Made by a program: the position numbers and the translations under genes. Shown here in pieces: positions 48,854 to 57,876 of a stretch of 64,000 nucleotides of DNA. The notes beneath the pieces are model-generated. The model had not been told where the DNA came from. It did no database searches and was given only the letters and a program-made list of their open reading frames with translations. Origin of the DNA: Amycolatopsis sp. (GTDB lineage Bacteria; Actinomycetota; Actinomycetes; Mycobacteriales; Pseudonocardiaceae); NCBI RefSeq assembly GCF_025464955.1, contig NZ_JAODNM010000140.1, forward strand, positions 37,286-101,285, written 5' to 3'. Each line of letters opens with the position of its first letter. Position 1 is the stretch's first letter.

Positions 48854-51625
48854 CTAGGGGTGCGGCGCATCTCCTTGGTCCGGGGGGAGGGCCGCTAGCA
48901 GGGTGCCGATTTCCGAGGTGCGGGGATCGCCGAGCCGGCGGCAGACTTCCAGCGCTTCGGTCCAGCGGGCGGCGGCGGCGTCGGCTCGGCCCATCAGCAG
49001 TTCGACCTTGCCGTAGGTGATGAGGACGTCGATGGTGCCGTAGTCGACGCCGAGTTCGCGCAGGCCGGCGAGCGCGCGATCGCAATGCCCGATGGCCTCA
49101 CCAAGCCGTCCGGCGCCCGCGCAGGCATCCGCGACGTTCCCCAGCGCCAACGCCGAGTGGTATCGATCACCGAGCCCGTCGAAGGCGTCGTGGGCCGCGT
49201 AGGCGTGCTCGATGGCTTCCTCGAACCGTTCCAGCGCGATACAGCTGGCGCTGACGTTCAGCAAAGCGTGCGGCACATACGTCTTCTGGCCCGTCTCGAC
49301 GGCCGTCTTCGCCGCCTCCGAGCCGCACCGATACGACTTCTCGAACTCCTCGCGCAGGTAGTACGCGCCGGCGAGGTTGCTGAGGATCGCCAAGGTCAGC
49401 AGGCTGCCACCGACTTCGTCCGACGCCTTCCTGGCCTCTTCCAAGACTTCCAGCGCGTCGTCGAGCCGCAACGCGCGCAGGTACGCCGAACCGAGATTGT
49501 TGGCGGCGTACTGCAGGCCCAGCCTGTCCCCGGCGTCCCTTGCGGCGACGACGGCGTCGGTCGCGGTCGCGATCCACTCGTCGAGGTCGTGCCGCTCCGC
49601 GAAGAACCCGCGCAGCAGCCACGCCAGCTTCCACGCTGACGCCGCCAAGCCCCGGCGCGCCATCGCGGACACGAGCGCGACGAGCGTCGCCCGCTCGGCG
49701 ACGTACCAGGCGGTCGTGTCGTCGTGGTCGGAGAAGCCGACCTTCGGACCGGACACCTCCGGCAGCGCGACGTCTTCGGTGAGCAGATCCGGCCGCACCC
49801 ACTGGTTCGCTTCGGCCACCGCGCACAGGTACCAATCGCCGACCCGTTTCAGCACGGCGACGCGATCCGCTTCGCCGTAGTCCTCCTCGGCGAGCTCGAC
49901 GGCGTAGACGCGCAGAAGATCGTGGAACTGGTATCGGTCACCGCGTGCCTGGTTGAGCAGGTGCGCCGCGGCGAGCTGGTCGAGCAGCGCGCGGGTGGCG
50001 TGCGTCGGGTGTCCGCTCAGTACCGCCGCCGCCCGCAGGCTGATGTCGACGCCGGGGTGCAGACCGAGCAGCCGGAACAGCCGGGCCGCGTCCGGGCGCA
50101 AGGCGTTGTACGACCACGAGAACGTCGCGCGCAGGTCGGTCCCGGCGTCCTGGGGGTCCCGCAGGGTGTCGAGTCTGCTGTGCTGGTCGCGTAGTTCGTC
50201 GACGATACCGGCGATCGACAGATCGGCGAACCTGGACGCCCGTTCGCCCGCCAGCGCGAGCGCCAGCGGCAGCCGTCCGCACAGCGCGGTCAGTTCCGCC
50301 ACCGCATCCGGTTCCGCCTCGAGCCGGGCGTAACCGACGCTGCCGGCGAGCAACGCCGTCGCGTCGCGCTGATCGAAAGACCGCAGCGCGAGCCGGCGCG
50401 CACCCTCCCTGGCGACCAGGCCCCGCAACTGGTTTCGGCTGGTGACGACCACGAGGTTGCCGGATCCGGGCAGCAGCGGGCGGATCTGGTCGGCGTCGTG
50501 GGCGTTGTCGAGCAACATCAACATCCGCGCGCCGGCCAGCCTGCTGCGCAGCATCGCCGAGCGTTCCTCCACAGTGGAGGGAATGCGGGCGGCGGGGACG
50601 CCGATGGAGCGCAGGAACCGGGCCAGCGCCGTGTCCGAGCCGACGGGGGTGCCCGCCGAGTGGCCGCGCAGGTCCAGGAACAGCTGCCCGTCGGGGAAAC
50701 GGTCTCGCACGGAGTGGGCCCAGTGCACGGCGAGCGAGGTCTTGCCGACACCCGCGGTGCCCTCGATCAGCGCGATCGAAGTCGCGTCCGGTGGACGTTC
50801 GGCCAGAAACCGGTCCAGTTCGGCGATCTCCGCCTCCCGGCCGGTGAACTTGGCCACATCGAACGGAAGCTGGCGCGGCAGCGACTCGGCGGTCCGCGGC
50901 CGCGGCGCCCCGGGGGCGAGCAGCTCGCCGTGCAGCGTCCGCAGCCGGTCCCCCGGCTCGACTCCGAGTTCGTCGGCCAGCACCTCGCGGAGCTGCGCAT
51001 ACCTGGCCAGCGCCTCGGCACGGCGGCCGGACCTGGCCAGCACCCGCATCAGCCGCTCCCACAAGGATTCCCGGAGCGGGAACTGGGCGATCAGCTCGGT
51101 CAGCTCCGCGGCGAGCTCGGAATCGGGGGCCAGCCCGGCATCGAGGTCGATCCGGCGTTCGACCGCGAACAGGTGGCGTTCGGTCAGCAACGGAGTCCAG
51201 TCGGCCGCCAGCGCGGGAGAACCCACGCCCTCGAGCGGAGTCCCGCGCCACAGCTCCAGCGCCGCAGCGAGCAGTTCACGCTCACGAACGGGGTCCTGCT
51301 CGACCGTCGCGTCGTCGAGCAGGCGCAGGAACTCGAGCGCGTCGACCTCGGAAGGGACGGCGGCGAGCCGGTAGCCCTCCGGCTCGGTCACCACCGCGGT
51401 GTCCCCGAGCCGGCGCCGCAACCGCATCACGTACGTCTGCAGGCTGCCCCTGACCCGCTCAGGAAGCTCGTCGCCCCAGACACATCGGGCGAGGGTGTCG
51501 ATCGAAACCAGGCGCCCGGCGGACAACGCCAGCGTCGCGAGCAGCGCGCGCTGGCGGCTGCTCGTGAGTACGAGGAGGCCGCCGTCACCGATCGCCCGAA
51601 ACGGGCCGAGAAGCCGGATATCGAT
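48854..51625 (-). CDS. AfsR/SARP-type regulator (BTAD, NB-ARC, TPR) with a non-standard start
   Basis: An approximately 923-aa regulator. The N-terminal OmpR-like winged helix reads IDIRLLGPFRAIGDGGLL then SRQRALLATLALSAGR; this conserved part lies upstream of the first ATG/GTG/TTG (TTG 51526). In that frame a TAG closes the reading 30-odd bases before ATC 51625, and only ATT 51634 or ATC 51625 stand near GGAGGG. I use ATC 51625. A BTAD domain follows, then NB-ARC with IEGTAGVGKTSLAVHWAH and VVVTSRNQLRGLV, and C-terminal TPR repeats. Such proteins activate secondary metabolism genes. An antisense plus-strand frame over it is an artefact. Confidence 0.88.
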   Translation of the reverse strand: MDIRLLGPFRAIGDGGLLVLTSSRQRALLATLALSAGRLVSIDTLARCVWGDELPERVRGSLQTYVMRLRRRLGDTAVVTEPEGYRLAAVPSEVDALEFLRLLDDATVEQDPVRERELLAAALELWRGTPLEGVGSPALAADWTPLLTERHLFAVERRIDLDAGLAPDSELAAELTELIAQFPLRESLWERLMRVLARSGRRAEALARYAQLREVLADELGVEPGDRLRTLHGELLAPGAPRPRTAESLPRQLPFDVAKFTGREAEIAELDRFLAERPPDATSIALIEGTAGVGKTSLAVHWAHSVRDRFPDGQLFLDLRGHSAGTPVGSDTALARFLRSIGVPAARIPSTVEERSAMLRSRLAGARMLMLLDNAHDADQIRPLLPGSGNLVVVTSRNQLRGLVAREGARRLALRSFDQRDATALLAGSVGYARLEAEPDAVAELTALCGRLPLALALAGERASRFADLSIAGIVDELRDQHSRLDTLRDPQDAGTDLRATFSWSYNALRPDAARLFRLLGLHPGVDISLRAAAVLSGHPTHATRALLDQLAAAHLLNQARGDRYQFHDLLRVYAVELAEEDYGEADRVAVLKRVGDWYLCAVAEANQWVRPDLLTEDVALPEVSGPKVGFSDHDDTTAWYVAERATLVALVSAMARRGLAASAWKLAWLLRGFFAERHDLDEWIATATDAVVAARDAGDRLGLQYAANNLGSAYLRALRLDDALEVLEEARKASDEVGGSLLTLAILSNLAGAYYLREEFEKSYRCGSEAAKTAVETGQKTYVPHALLNVSASCIALERFEEAIEHAYAAHDAFDGLGDRYHSALALGNVADACAGAGRLGEAIGHCDRALAGLRELGVDYGTIDVLITYGKVELLMGRADAAAARWTEALEVCRRLGDPRTSEIGTLLAALPPDQGDAPHP

Positions 51626-51661
51626 GGTGGCAATCCCTCCAGTGCTCGTCCGCGGCTCGGT

Positions 51662-51676
51662 CTATCGACTCGATAG
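51662..51676. promoter_or_regulatory. possible operator upstream of the AfsR-like gene
   Basis: CTATCGA-C-TCGATAG is a perfect 7-base inverted repeat 37 bases upstream of the proposed start. It could be an autoregulatory site; the evidence is symmetry and position only. Confidence 0.35.
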
Positions 51677-51740
51677 CGTCGCACCCAGGACCCCGCGCTT
51701 CAAGTCCCTCGAGATTTCCGGGCACCTGCCCCGAACGCGC

Positions 51741-51774
51741 GGCAGGGCCCCACGCGGTTGCGTGGGGCCCTGCC
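51741..51774 (-). terminator. terminator hairpin of hupB
   Basis: Perfect 15-base arms GGCAGGGCCCCACGC / GCGTGGGGCCCTGCC with a GGTT loop lie 20 bases downstream of the hupB stop and before the AfsR-like gene. Confidence 0.85.
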
Positions 51775-51794
51775 GAGTCGCTCTGGGAGCGGAC

Positions 51795-52478
51795 TTACTT
51801 CTTCTTCGCGGCGGCGGTCGTCTTCCGCTTGACCGGGGCCTTCGCGGCGGCGGGCGCCTTGGCAGCTGCCTTCGGCGCGGCCTTGGCGGCGACCGGCTTC
51901 TTGGCAGCGGTCGCCTTGGCGGCCGTGGCCTTCGGAGCGGCCTTGGCCGGAGCAGCCTTGGCCGGAGCCTTGGTTGCGGTGGCCTTCGCGGCCGGCTTCG
52001 CGGCGGCGGCCCGCGTGGTGGTCGCCCGCGTGGTGGTCGCGCGGGTCGCGGTCGCCCGAGGCGCACGCGTGGTGGTGCTGCGGGTCGCGGTCGGGCGGCT
52101 GGCGGTCGCCCGGGTGGCCGCGGTGCGCGTGGTGGCGGCGGCCGCACGCGTGGCGGTGGAAGCCGTCGCGCGCTTGACGACGGTGGCCTTCGGCAGCTTC
52201 TTCGTGCCGCTGACCACGTCCTTGAAGGTCGTACCGGCCCGGAACGCGGGCACGTTGGTCTTCTTGACCTTCACGGTCTCGCCGGTGCGCGGGTTCCGAG
52301 CGGTGCGAGCGGCGCGGGCGCGCTTCTCGAACACCCCGAAGCCGGTGATGTTCACCTTCTCGCCCTTGTTCACGGTGCGGATGATGATGTCGACGAGGCC
52401 GTCGACAGCCTCAGACGCAACCTTCTTGTCGCCCAAACGCTCGGAGAGCGCCTCGATGAGCTGAGCCTTGTTGGCCAT
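51795..52478 (-). CDS. hupB: DNA-binding protein HU with long basic tail
   Basis: A 227-aa actinobacterial HU. Residues 1-90 are the HU fold (MANKAQLIEALSERLGDKKV, VNITGFGVFEKRARAARTAR, RNPRTGETVKVKKTNVPAFR). The remaining ~135 residues are a low-complexity tail: first Thr/Arg/Ala repeats (TTTRA), then Lys/Ala/Pro repeats of the histone H1-like PAKA type ending RKTTAAAKKK. It compacts the nucleoid. The tail is somewhat unusual in having a Thr/Arg-rich first half. ATG 52478 after GGAGGACGG; the upstream frame is not coding. Confidence 0.96.
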   Translation of the reverse strand: MANKAQLIEALSERLGDKKVASEAVDGLVDIIIRTVNKGEKVNITGFGVFEKRARAARTARNPRTGETVKVKKTNVPAFRAGTTFKDVVSGTKKLPKATVVKRATASTATRAAAATTRTAATRATASRPTATRSTTTRAPRATATRATTTRATTTRAAAAKPAAKATATKAPAKAAPAKAAPKATAAKATAAKKPVAAKAAPKAAAKAPAAAKAPVKRKTTAAAKKK

Positions 52479-52669
52479 TCCCGTCCTCCAAGAAGAACTA
52501 CTTGTACACGGCCACGTCGGCCGACTATGCGCACACGGTATTACCAATGCAGCACAAATTCCAAACGGCGCGCGGAAATTTCCCTTGTATCGGGCGTGGT
52601 TCCGCCTCTTGAGGGACCCCGATGGGGTCATCCGAGGTGCCGTTCGGAGTGGATTTCGGGGGGTCTGGC

Positions 52670-52709
52670 GGGGTATGGATCCCCTTGCTGAGCAGGGAAT
52701 CCATACCCC
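52670..52709 (-). terminator. terminator hairpin downstream of leuD
   Basis: Arms GGGGTATGGAT / ATCCATACCCC with a partly paired interior (CCCCTTGCT...AGCAGGG) lie 20 bases beyond the leuD stop. Confidence 0.7.
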
Positions 52710-52728
52710 GGGAGGCGCCTGAGGGGCT

Positions 52729-53319
52729 TTACGGGGCGGTCACAGGCTTCCAGCTCGGACGGCCGGATTCGAACGAATCGATCTCTGCGGCGTGTCGGAG
52801 CGTCAGGGCGATGTCGTCGAGCCCCTCGAGGAGCCGCCAGCGGGTGTAGTCGTCGATCTGGAAGGGCGCGGTGAAGTCCTTGGCTCGTACGGTCTTCGAC
52901 TCGAGGTCGACCGTGACCTCCGTGCCCGGCTCGTTTTCGAGCAGCTTCCAGAGCAGTTCGACGTCCTGCTGCTCGCACTGGGCGGCCAGCAGGCCCTGCT
53001 TGCCGGAGTTGCCGCGGAAGATGTCGGCGAACCGGGACGAGACGACCGCCCGGAAGCCGTAGTTCATCAGGGCCCAGACGGCGTGCTCCCGCGACGAGCC
53101 GGTGCCGAAGTCGGGCCCGGCGACCAGGACACTGCCCCGGTTGAAGGGCTCCTGGTTGAGGATGAACTGCTCGTCACCGCGCCAGGCGGCGAACAACCCG
53201 TCCTCGAACCCGGTGCGGGTCACCCGCTTCAGATAGACCGCGGGGATGATCTGGTCAGTGTCCACGTTGGACCGGCGCAGGGGGACCCCGATACCGGTGT
53301 GGGTGGTGAACGGCTCCAT
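52729..53319 (-). CDS. leuD: 3-isopropylmalate dehydratase small subunit
   Basis: A 196-aa subunit that pairs with LeuC to isomerise 2- to 3-isopropylmalate in leucine synthesis. It begins MEPFTTHTGIGVPLRRSNVD with TDQIIPAVYLKR, then GSVLVAGPDFGTGSSREHAVWAL, the substrate loop of the swivel domain. I start at ATG 53319 (AAGGGA upstream); the frame before it overlaps leuC and is not coding. It lies 16 bases after leuC in the same operon. Confidence 0.96.
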   Translation of the reverse strand: MEPFTTHTGIGVPLRRSNVDTDQIIPAVYLKRVTRTGFEDGLFAAWRGDEQFILNQEPFNRGSVLVAGPDFGTGSSREHAVWALMNYGFRAVVSSRFADIFRGNSGKQGLLAAQCEQQDVELLWKLLENEPGTEVTVDLESKTVRAKDFTAPFQIDDYTRWRLLEGLDDIALTLRHAAEIDSFESGRPSWKPVTAP

Positions 53320-53335
53320 GGTGGTGGGTCCCTTC

Positions 53336-54760
<1,425 letters not shown>

Positions 54761-54888
54761 CAGGGCTCCTCCCAAAGGTTGGCGGGAGCAAGGAACTCGG
54801 TCGGGCCGGCGGCGAAGGGTGCCGTGGGGCTCAAGAGGCAAGGCGTCGCGTCGATCGCGACCTGAGTTCGATTTTCCCATATTCTGGA

Positions 54889-54907
54889 CTTCCCAAAGTG
54901 CGGGAAG
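54889..54907. promoter_or_regulatory. inverted repeat in the leuC-ndgR divergent promoter
   Basis: CTTCCC (54889-54894) and GGGAAG (54902-54907) form a perfect pair in the 160-base divergent gap, 14 bases before the regulator start. IclR-type NdgR/AreB/LtbR proteins bind this intergenic region in other actinomycetes; this is a candidate site. Confidence 0.5.
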
Positions 54908-54920
54908 ATAGTATCGCGTC

Positions 54921-55622
54921 GTGGGACAGCATAGCGGGATCGGAGTACTGGACAAGGCAGTGGCCGTGCTCCAGGCAGTGGCCGAGGATCCATGCGGCCT
55001 GGCGGAACTGTGCGCCCGGACGGGTTTGCCGCGCGCCACGGCGCATCGGCTCGCCGTTGGGCTCGAGGTGCACCGGCTGCTGCGCCGGGGACCGGACGGC
55101 CGGTGGCGGCCGGGCACCGCCCTGTCGGAACTGGCGGGCGGCTCGACCGACCCACTGGTCGACGCGGCGGCGGCGATCCTGCCGAAGTTGCGCGACATCA
55201 CCGGGGAAAGCGTTCAGCTGTACCGGCGCGACGGCGTGCAGCGGATCTGCGTGGCGACCGCCGAACCGCCGAGCGGGCTGCGCGACACCGTGCCGATCGG
55301 CTCCAGACTGCCGATGACGGCCGGCTCCGGAGCGAAGGTCCTTGCCGCGTGGTCGGATCCGCACACCCAGCGGACGATCCTCACCGACGCGGTCTACGGC
55401 GAGCGGACGCTGCTCGAAGTACGTCGCCGAGGCTGGGCCCAAAGTGTCGCCGAACGGGAGCCAGGCGTGTCGAGCGTCTCAGCGCCGGTGCGGGATTCCT
55501 CGGGCACGGTGATCGCCGCGGTGTCAGTTTCCGGCCCCATCGAACGCATCGGCCGGAAGCCCGGCGCGCGCTGGGCGGCGGATCTCCTCGCCGCCGCCGA
55601 CGCCCTCCAGGAACGCCTGTAA
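54921..55622 (+). CDS. ndgR: IclR-family regulator of leuCD (NdgR/AreB type)
   Basis: A 233-aa regulator. The N-terminal winged helix reads IGVLDKAVAVLQAVAEDPCG, LAELCARTGLPRATAHRLAV; the C-terminal effector domain has DITGESVQLYRRDGVQRICV, TVPIGSRLPMTAGSGAKVLA and SSVSAPVRDSSGTVIAAVSV. GTG 54921. In Streptomyces this conserved IclR protein beside leuCD controls leucine and other amino-acid genes and responds to leucine-pathway compounds. The arrangement here is the same, so the name is given by homology and context. Confidence 0.92.
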   Translation: MGQHSGIGVLDKAVAVLQAVAEDPCGLAELCARTGLPRATAHRLAVGLEVHRLLRRGPDGRWRPGTALSELAGGSTDPLVDAAAAILPKLRDITGESVQLYRRDGVQRICVATAEPPSGLRDTVPIGSRLPMTAGSGAKVLAAWSDPHTQRTILTDAVYGERTLLEVRRRGWAQSVAEREPGVSSVSAPVRDSSGTVIAAVSVSGPIERIGRKPGARWAADLLAAADALQERL

Positions 55623-55689
55623 CCACAGTCTATTCGAACGCCTGAGCGAGTAATCCCCTGTCCAGCAAACGATTACACGGCCGTCAGAG

Positions 55690-56400
55690 GGCCCAGGGCC
55701 GTTCGGGGTGCCGAGGCCGGTCGGGCCGTCGTAGCCGGTTCCGTCCGTAGTGGAGGGTGCCGGGACCGTGACGCCGCCGCGCCACGACATCGCGCGGTGC
55801 TCACCCGGCTTGAGCGTCAGCAGCCGGCTCAGCACGCCTTCGTACTGACCGGTCCGGTTCGGTACGAGCGAGGCCTCGTAGCTCAGCTTCGGCGTCGCGC
55901 AGGCGAACGTCCTGCGCGGGCAAGTCGGTGGGTACGACGCATCGATCGTGGCCAACGCCGACGCTGGGTACGTCTGGTCGGCCGGGATCGAATCCGTCTT
56001 GGGGACGCCGAGGACGTAGTCATACGGCGATCTGGATGACGACGGTGACACCTGGCGGCCGACGACGCCGTACTGCGGAACACCGACGTCGACTCGCTGG
56101 GCGTCACCGCGGACGCCGGGACTGCTGTCTACGTCGGCGCCGCGGCCAAGCCGGTTCACAGTCCCGGGGGCGTTGGTCTCCACCCCGGTAACGGCGACGC
56201 TGTGGCCGGGTGGCCCGGCGCCGGCACGAAATGTGCACCGGCGGCTCCGGTCACCTGAACCTTTCCACCGGTCGGCAGCGCGTAGGTGTGCGACTGGGGC
56301 GGCTGAGACAGAGCCGGAGCGCGACGGGCGCTGCCGCCGCGGCAGGCGTCGCGACGACGAGTCCGGCCGCCTGTCAAGAACTGCGGAGCATTTCGAAAAC
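55690..56400 (-). pseudogene. degraded secreted peptidase gene
   Basis: Traces of one gene lie in three frames of the minus strand: an Ala-rich signal-peptide-like stretch (AAGLVVATPAAAAAPVAL, about 56360-56300), a propeptide-like piece (SHTYALPTGGKVQVTGAAG, about 56290) and a longer piece ending DGTGYDGPTGLGTPNGPGP near 55690. The last motif is the C-terminal signature of S8/S53 secreted peptidases. The catalytic GTSxxxP region is missing and frames change at least twice, so the gene is dead. The part between 55623 and 55690 holds nothing I recognise. Confidence 0.5.
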
Positions 56401-56495
56401 AACTAATGACCAACGGAACAATTCAGCCGGGAATAGGGTAACGCTCACCCGGATACCGAAGCTATTCGCCTTCATGAAAGTGAATAGCTTCGGAG

Positions 56496-57107
56496 TTACT
56501 TGCGGGTGAGCTGGTAACCCAGGTCCTGGCGGAGGTACACCTCGATGAACACGCGCAGGTACTCGTCGCGGGCCAGCCCGGCGAAGTACTCGGCCAAGTC
56601 CTTGTCCACCGTCTCGGTCAGGTTGACGATCCGCCAGCGGTTCAGCGGACGGAGTTCGGTACCGGCAACGGAGTGCTCGACATGGAACAGCGGCTGCCCG
56701 GTCCCAGCGTGCAAGACCCGGCCGTCCGGCGTGGTGAACTCCGACGCCCCGATGAAGAACGCCCGCTGCTGATCGTGGTCGAGGTGGACGTGCTCGATCA
56801 CCGTGCCGTACGTGTCCTGGTCAAGCCATAGTCGCTGGTCGGAGACGCGGGTGAACTCCTCGGTGCGCCCTTCGGTCTTGCCATCGAACTTCTCGCGGCT
56901 GCCGGGCCTGACGACGGTCGGGATGTAGATGTCCGGCGCGGACGCCTTGCGCACCTCCATGTCCCACAGCATCGAACGGGTGAACACCAGGTCGCGATCG
57001 ACGTCGTAACGGTCCGCCAGCACCTGGTTGACATCGACCGCCGGCAGGTCCGCGATCGTGTTGCCCGGCGCAGCCCAAGCCTCTTCCAGCAACTTCTCGT
57101 GTTCCAT
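56496..57107 (-). CDS. conserved-looking protein of unknown function beside MarR
   Basis: A 203-aa soluble protein from ATG 57107 (MEHEKLLEEAWAAPG) with GAGGAG upstream. It has no signal peptide or membrane segment. The middle part (RSMLWDMEVRKASAPDIYIP, EHVHLDHDQQRAFFIGASEF) is mixed alpha/beta with several His and Asp, and the end RVFIEVYLRQDLGYQL is helical. I do not recognise the family. It is divergent from a MarR regulator across a 156-base gap that contains an AT-rich inverted repeat, so it is probably controlled by that regulator. Confidence 0.72.
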   Translation of the reverse strand: MEHEKLLEEAWAAPGNTIADLPAVDVNQVLADRYDVDRDLVFTRSMLWDMEVRKASAPDIYIPTVVRPGSREKFDGKTEGRTEEFTRVSDQRLWLDQDTYGTVIEHVHLDHDQQRAFFIGASEFTTPDGRVLHAGTGQPLFHVEHSVAGTELRPLNRWRIVNLTETVDKDLAEYFAGLARDEYLRVFIEVYLRQDLGYQLTRK

Positions 57108-57133
57108 GACTACTCCTCGGTAATAATCTATGA

Positions 57134-57152
57134 TAGTCATATTTAGTGACTA
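57134..57152. promoter_or_regulatory. candidate MarR operator
   Basis: TAGTCA (57134-57139) and TGACTA (57147-57152) form a perfect inverted repeat within AT-rich sequence just upstream of the minus-strand unknown gene and 112 bases before the MarR start. Confidence 0.5.
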
Positions 57153-57263
57153 AAATGAGACTAGCCCCGCGCGGACGGGACGGCAATCGGACCGAGCGGA
57201 AGTGAGAGCAGGAACACGGCCGAACTACACTGATCCACCACTACGACGAGGAGGCGGGAACAC

Positions 57264-57722
57264 GTGGTTACCCGGGCCGAGAGGAACCGTTCGAACCCCG
57301 ATCTCGGGGTACTGGCGGGCAGGCTGCTGTTCGCCGTGCAGAACGAGCTGTTCGCGTCGCTGCGCGAGCAGGGCTTCACCGACCTCCACCACCGCCACGG
57401 GTCCGTCATGGCCTATCTCGACCCCGAGGGCGTCCGGGCGACCGACCTGTCGAAGCTGTCCGGTCAGCACAAGCAGGTCATCGGCACGATCGTCGACGAA
57501 CTGGAAGCCCTCGGTTATGTCGAACGCCGCCCCGACCCGGCCGACCGCCGGGCGAAGCTCATCTGCCCCACCGCCCGCGGCCTCGATCAGATGCGAACCG
57601 CGGACCAGATCATGGCCCGGATCCAGCAACGCCACGCCCGCCGGCTCGGACGCGACGCCTATGCCCAATTCAAGGCGACCTTCGTCGACATTGCCGAACA
57701 CCAGCGGGACTACCTCCACTGA
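57264..57722 (+). CDS. MarR-family transcriptional regulator
   Basis: A 152-aa winged-helix regulator. LLFAVQNELFASLREQGFTD forms the dimer helix; the DNA-binding part is VRATDLSKLSGQHKQVIGTI with the wing EALGYVERRPDPADRRAKLI (the DxRxK-like signature). GTG 57264 after GAGGAGGCGGGAACAC. MarR proteins often respond to phenolic or other small molecules; nearby genes (GMC oxidoreductase, aldehyde dehydrogenase, PhlG-like hydrolase) would suit an aromatic or alcohol effector, but this is inference. Confidence 0.9.
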   Translation: MVTRAERNRSNPDLGVLAGRLLFAVQNELFASLREQGFTDLHHRHGSVMAYLDPEGVRATDLSKLSGQHKQVIGTIVDELEALGYVERRPDPADRRAKLICPTARGLDQMRTADQIMARIQQRHARRLGRDAYAQFKATFVDIAEHQRDYLH

Positions 57723-57728
57723 CTCGGA

Positions 57729-57774
57729 CTCGGGAGTGTGGCGGCAGGTTCTAGGCGGCCGGAACGCTCACGAG
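57729..57774. repeat. degenerate CTCGTGAG hairpin after the MarR gene
   Basis: CTCGGGAGTGTGGCGGC faces GCGGCCGGAACGCTCACGAG with several mismatches. The right arm matches the 28560 copy. It is a weakened short-form member. Confidence 0.65.
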
Positions 57775-57876
57775 CTCCGACCGGACGCCGTTGCGGACCG
57801 GCCGAGAACGCTCTACGGTAGGACGGAACTAGAACAGGTTACAGTTTCGGGTGGCGAGCCGGAGCGAGGAGCGGAC

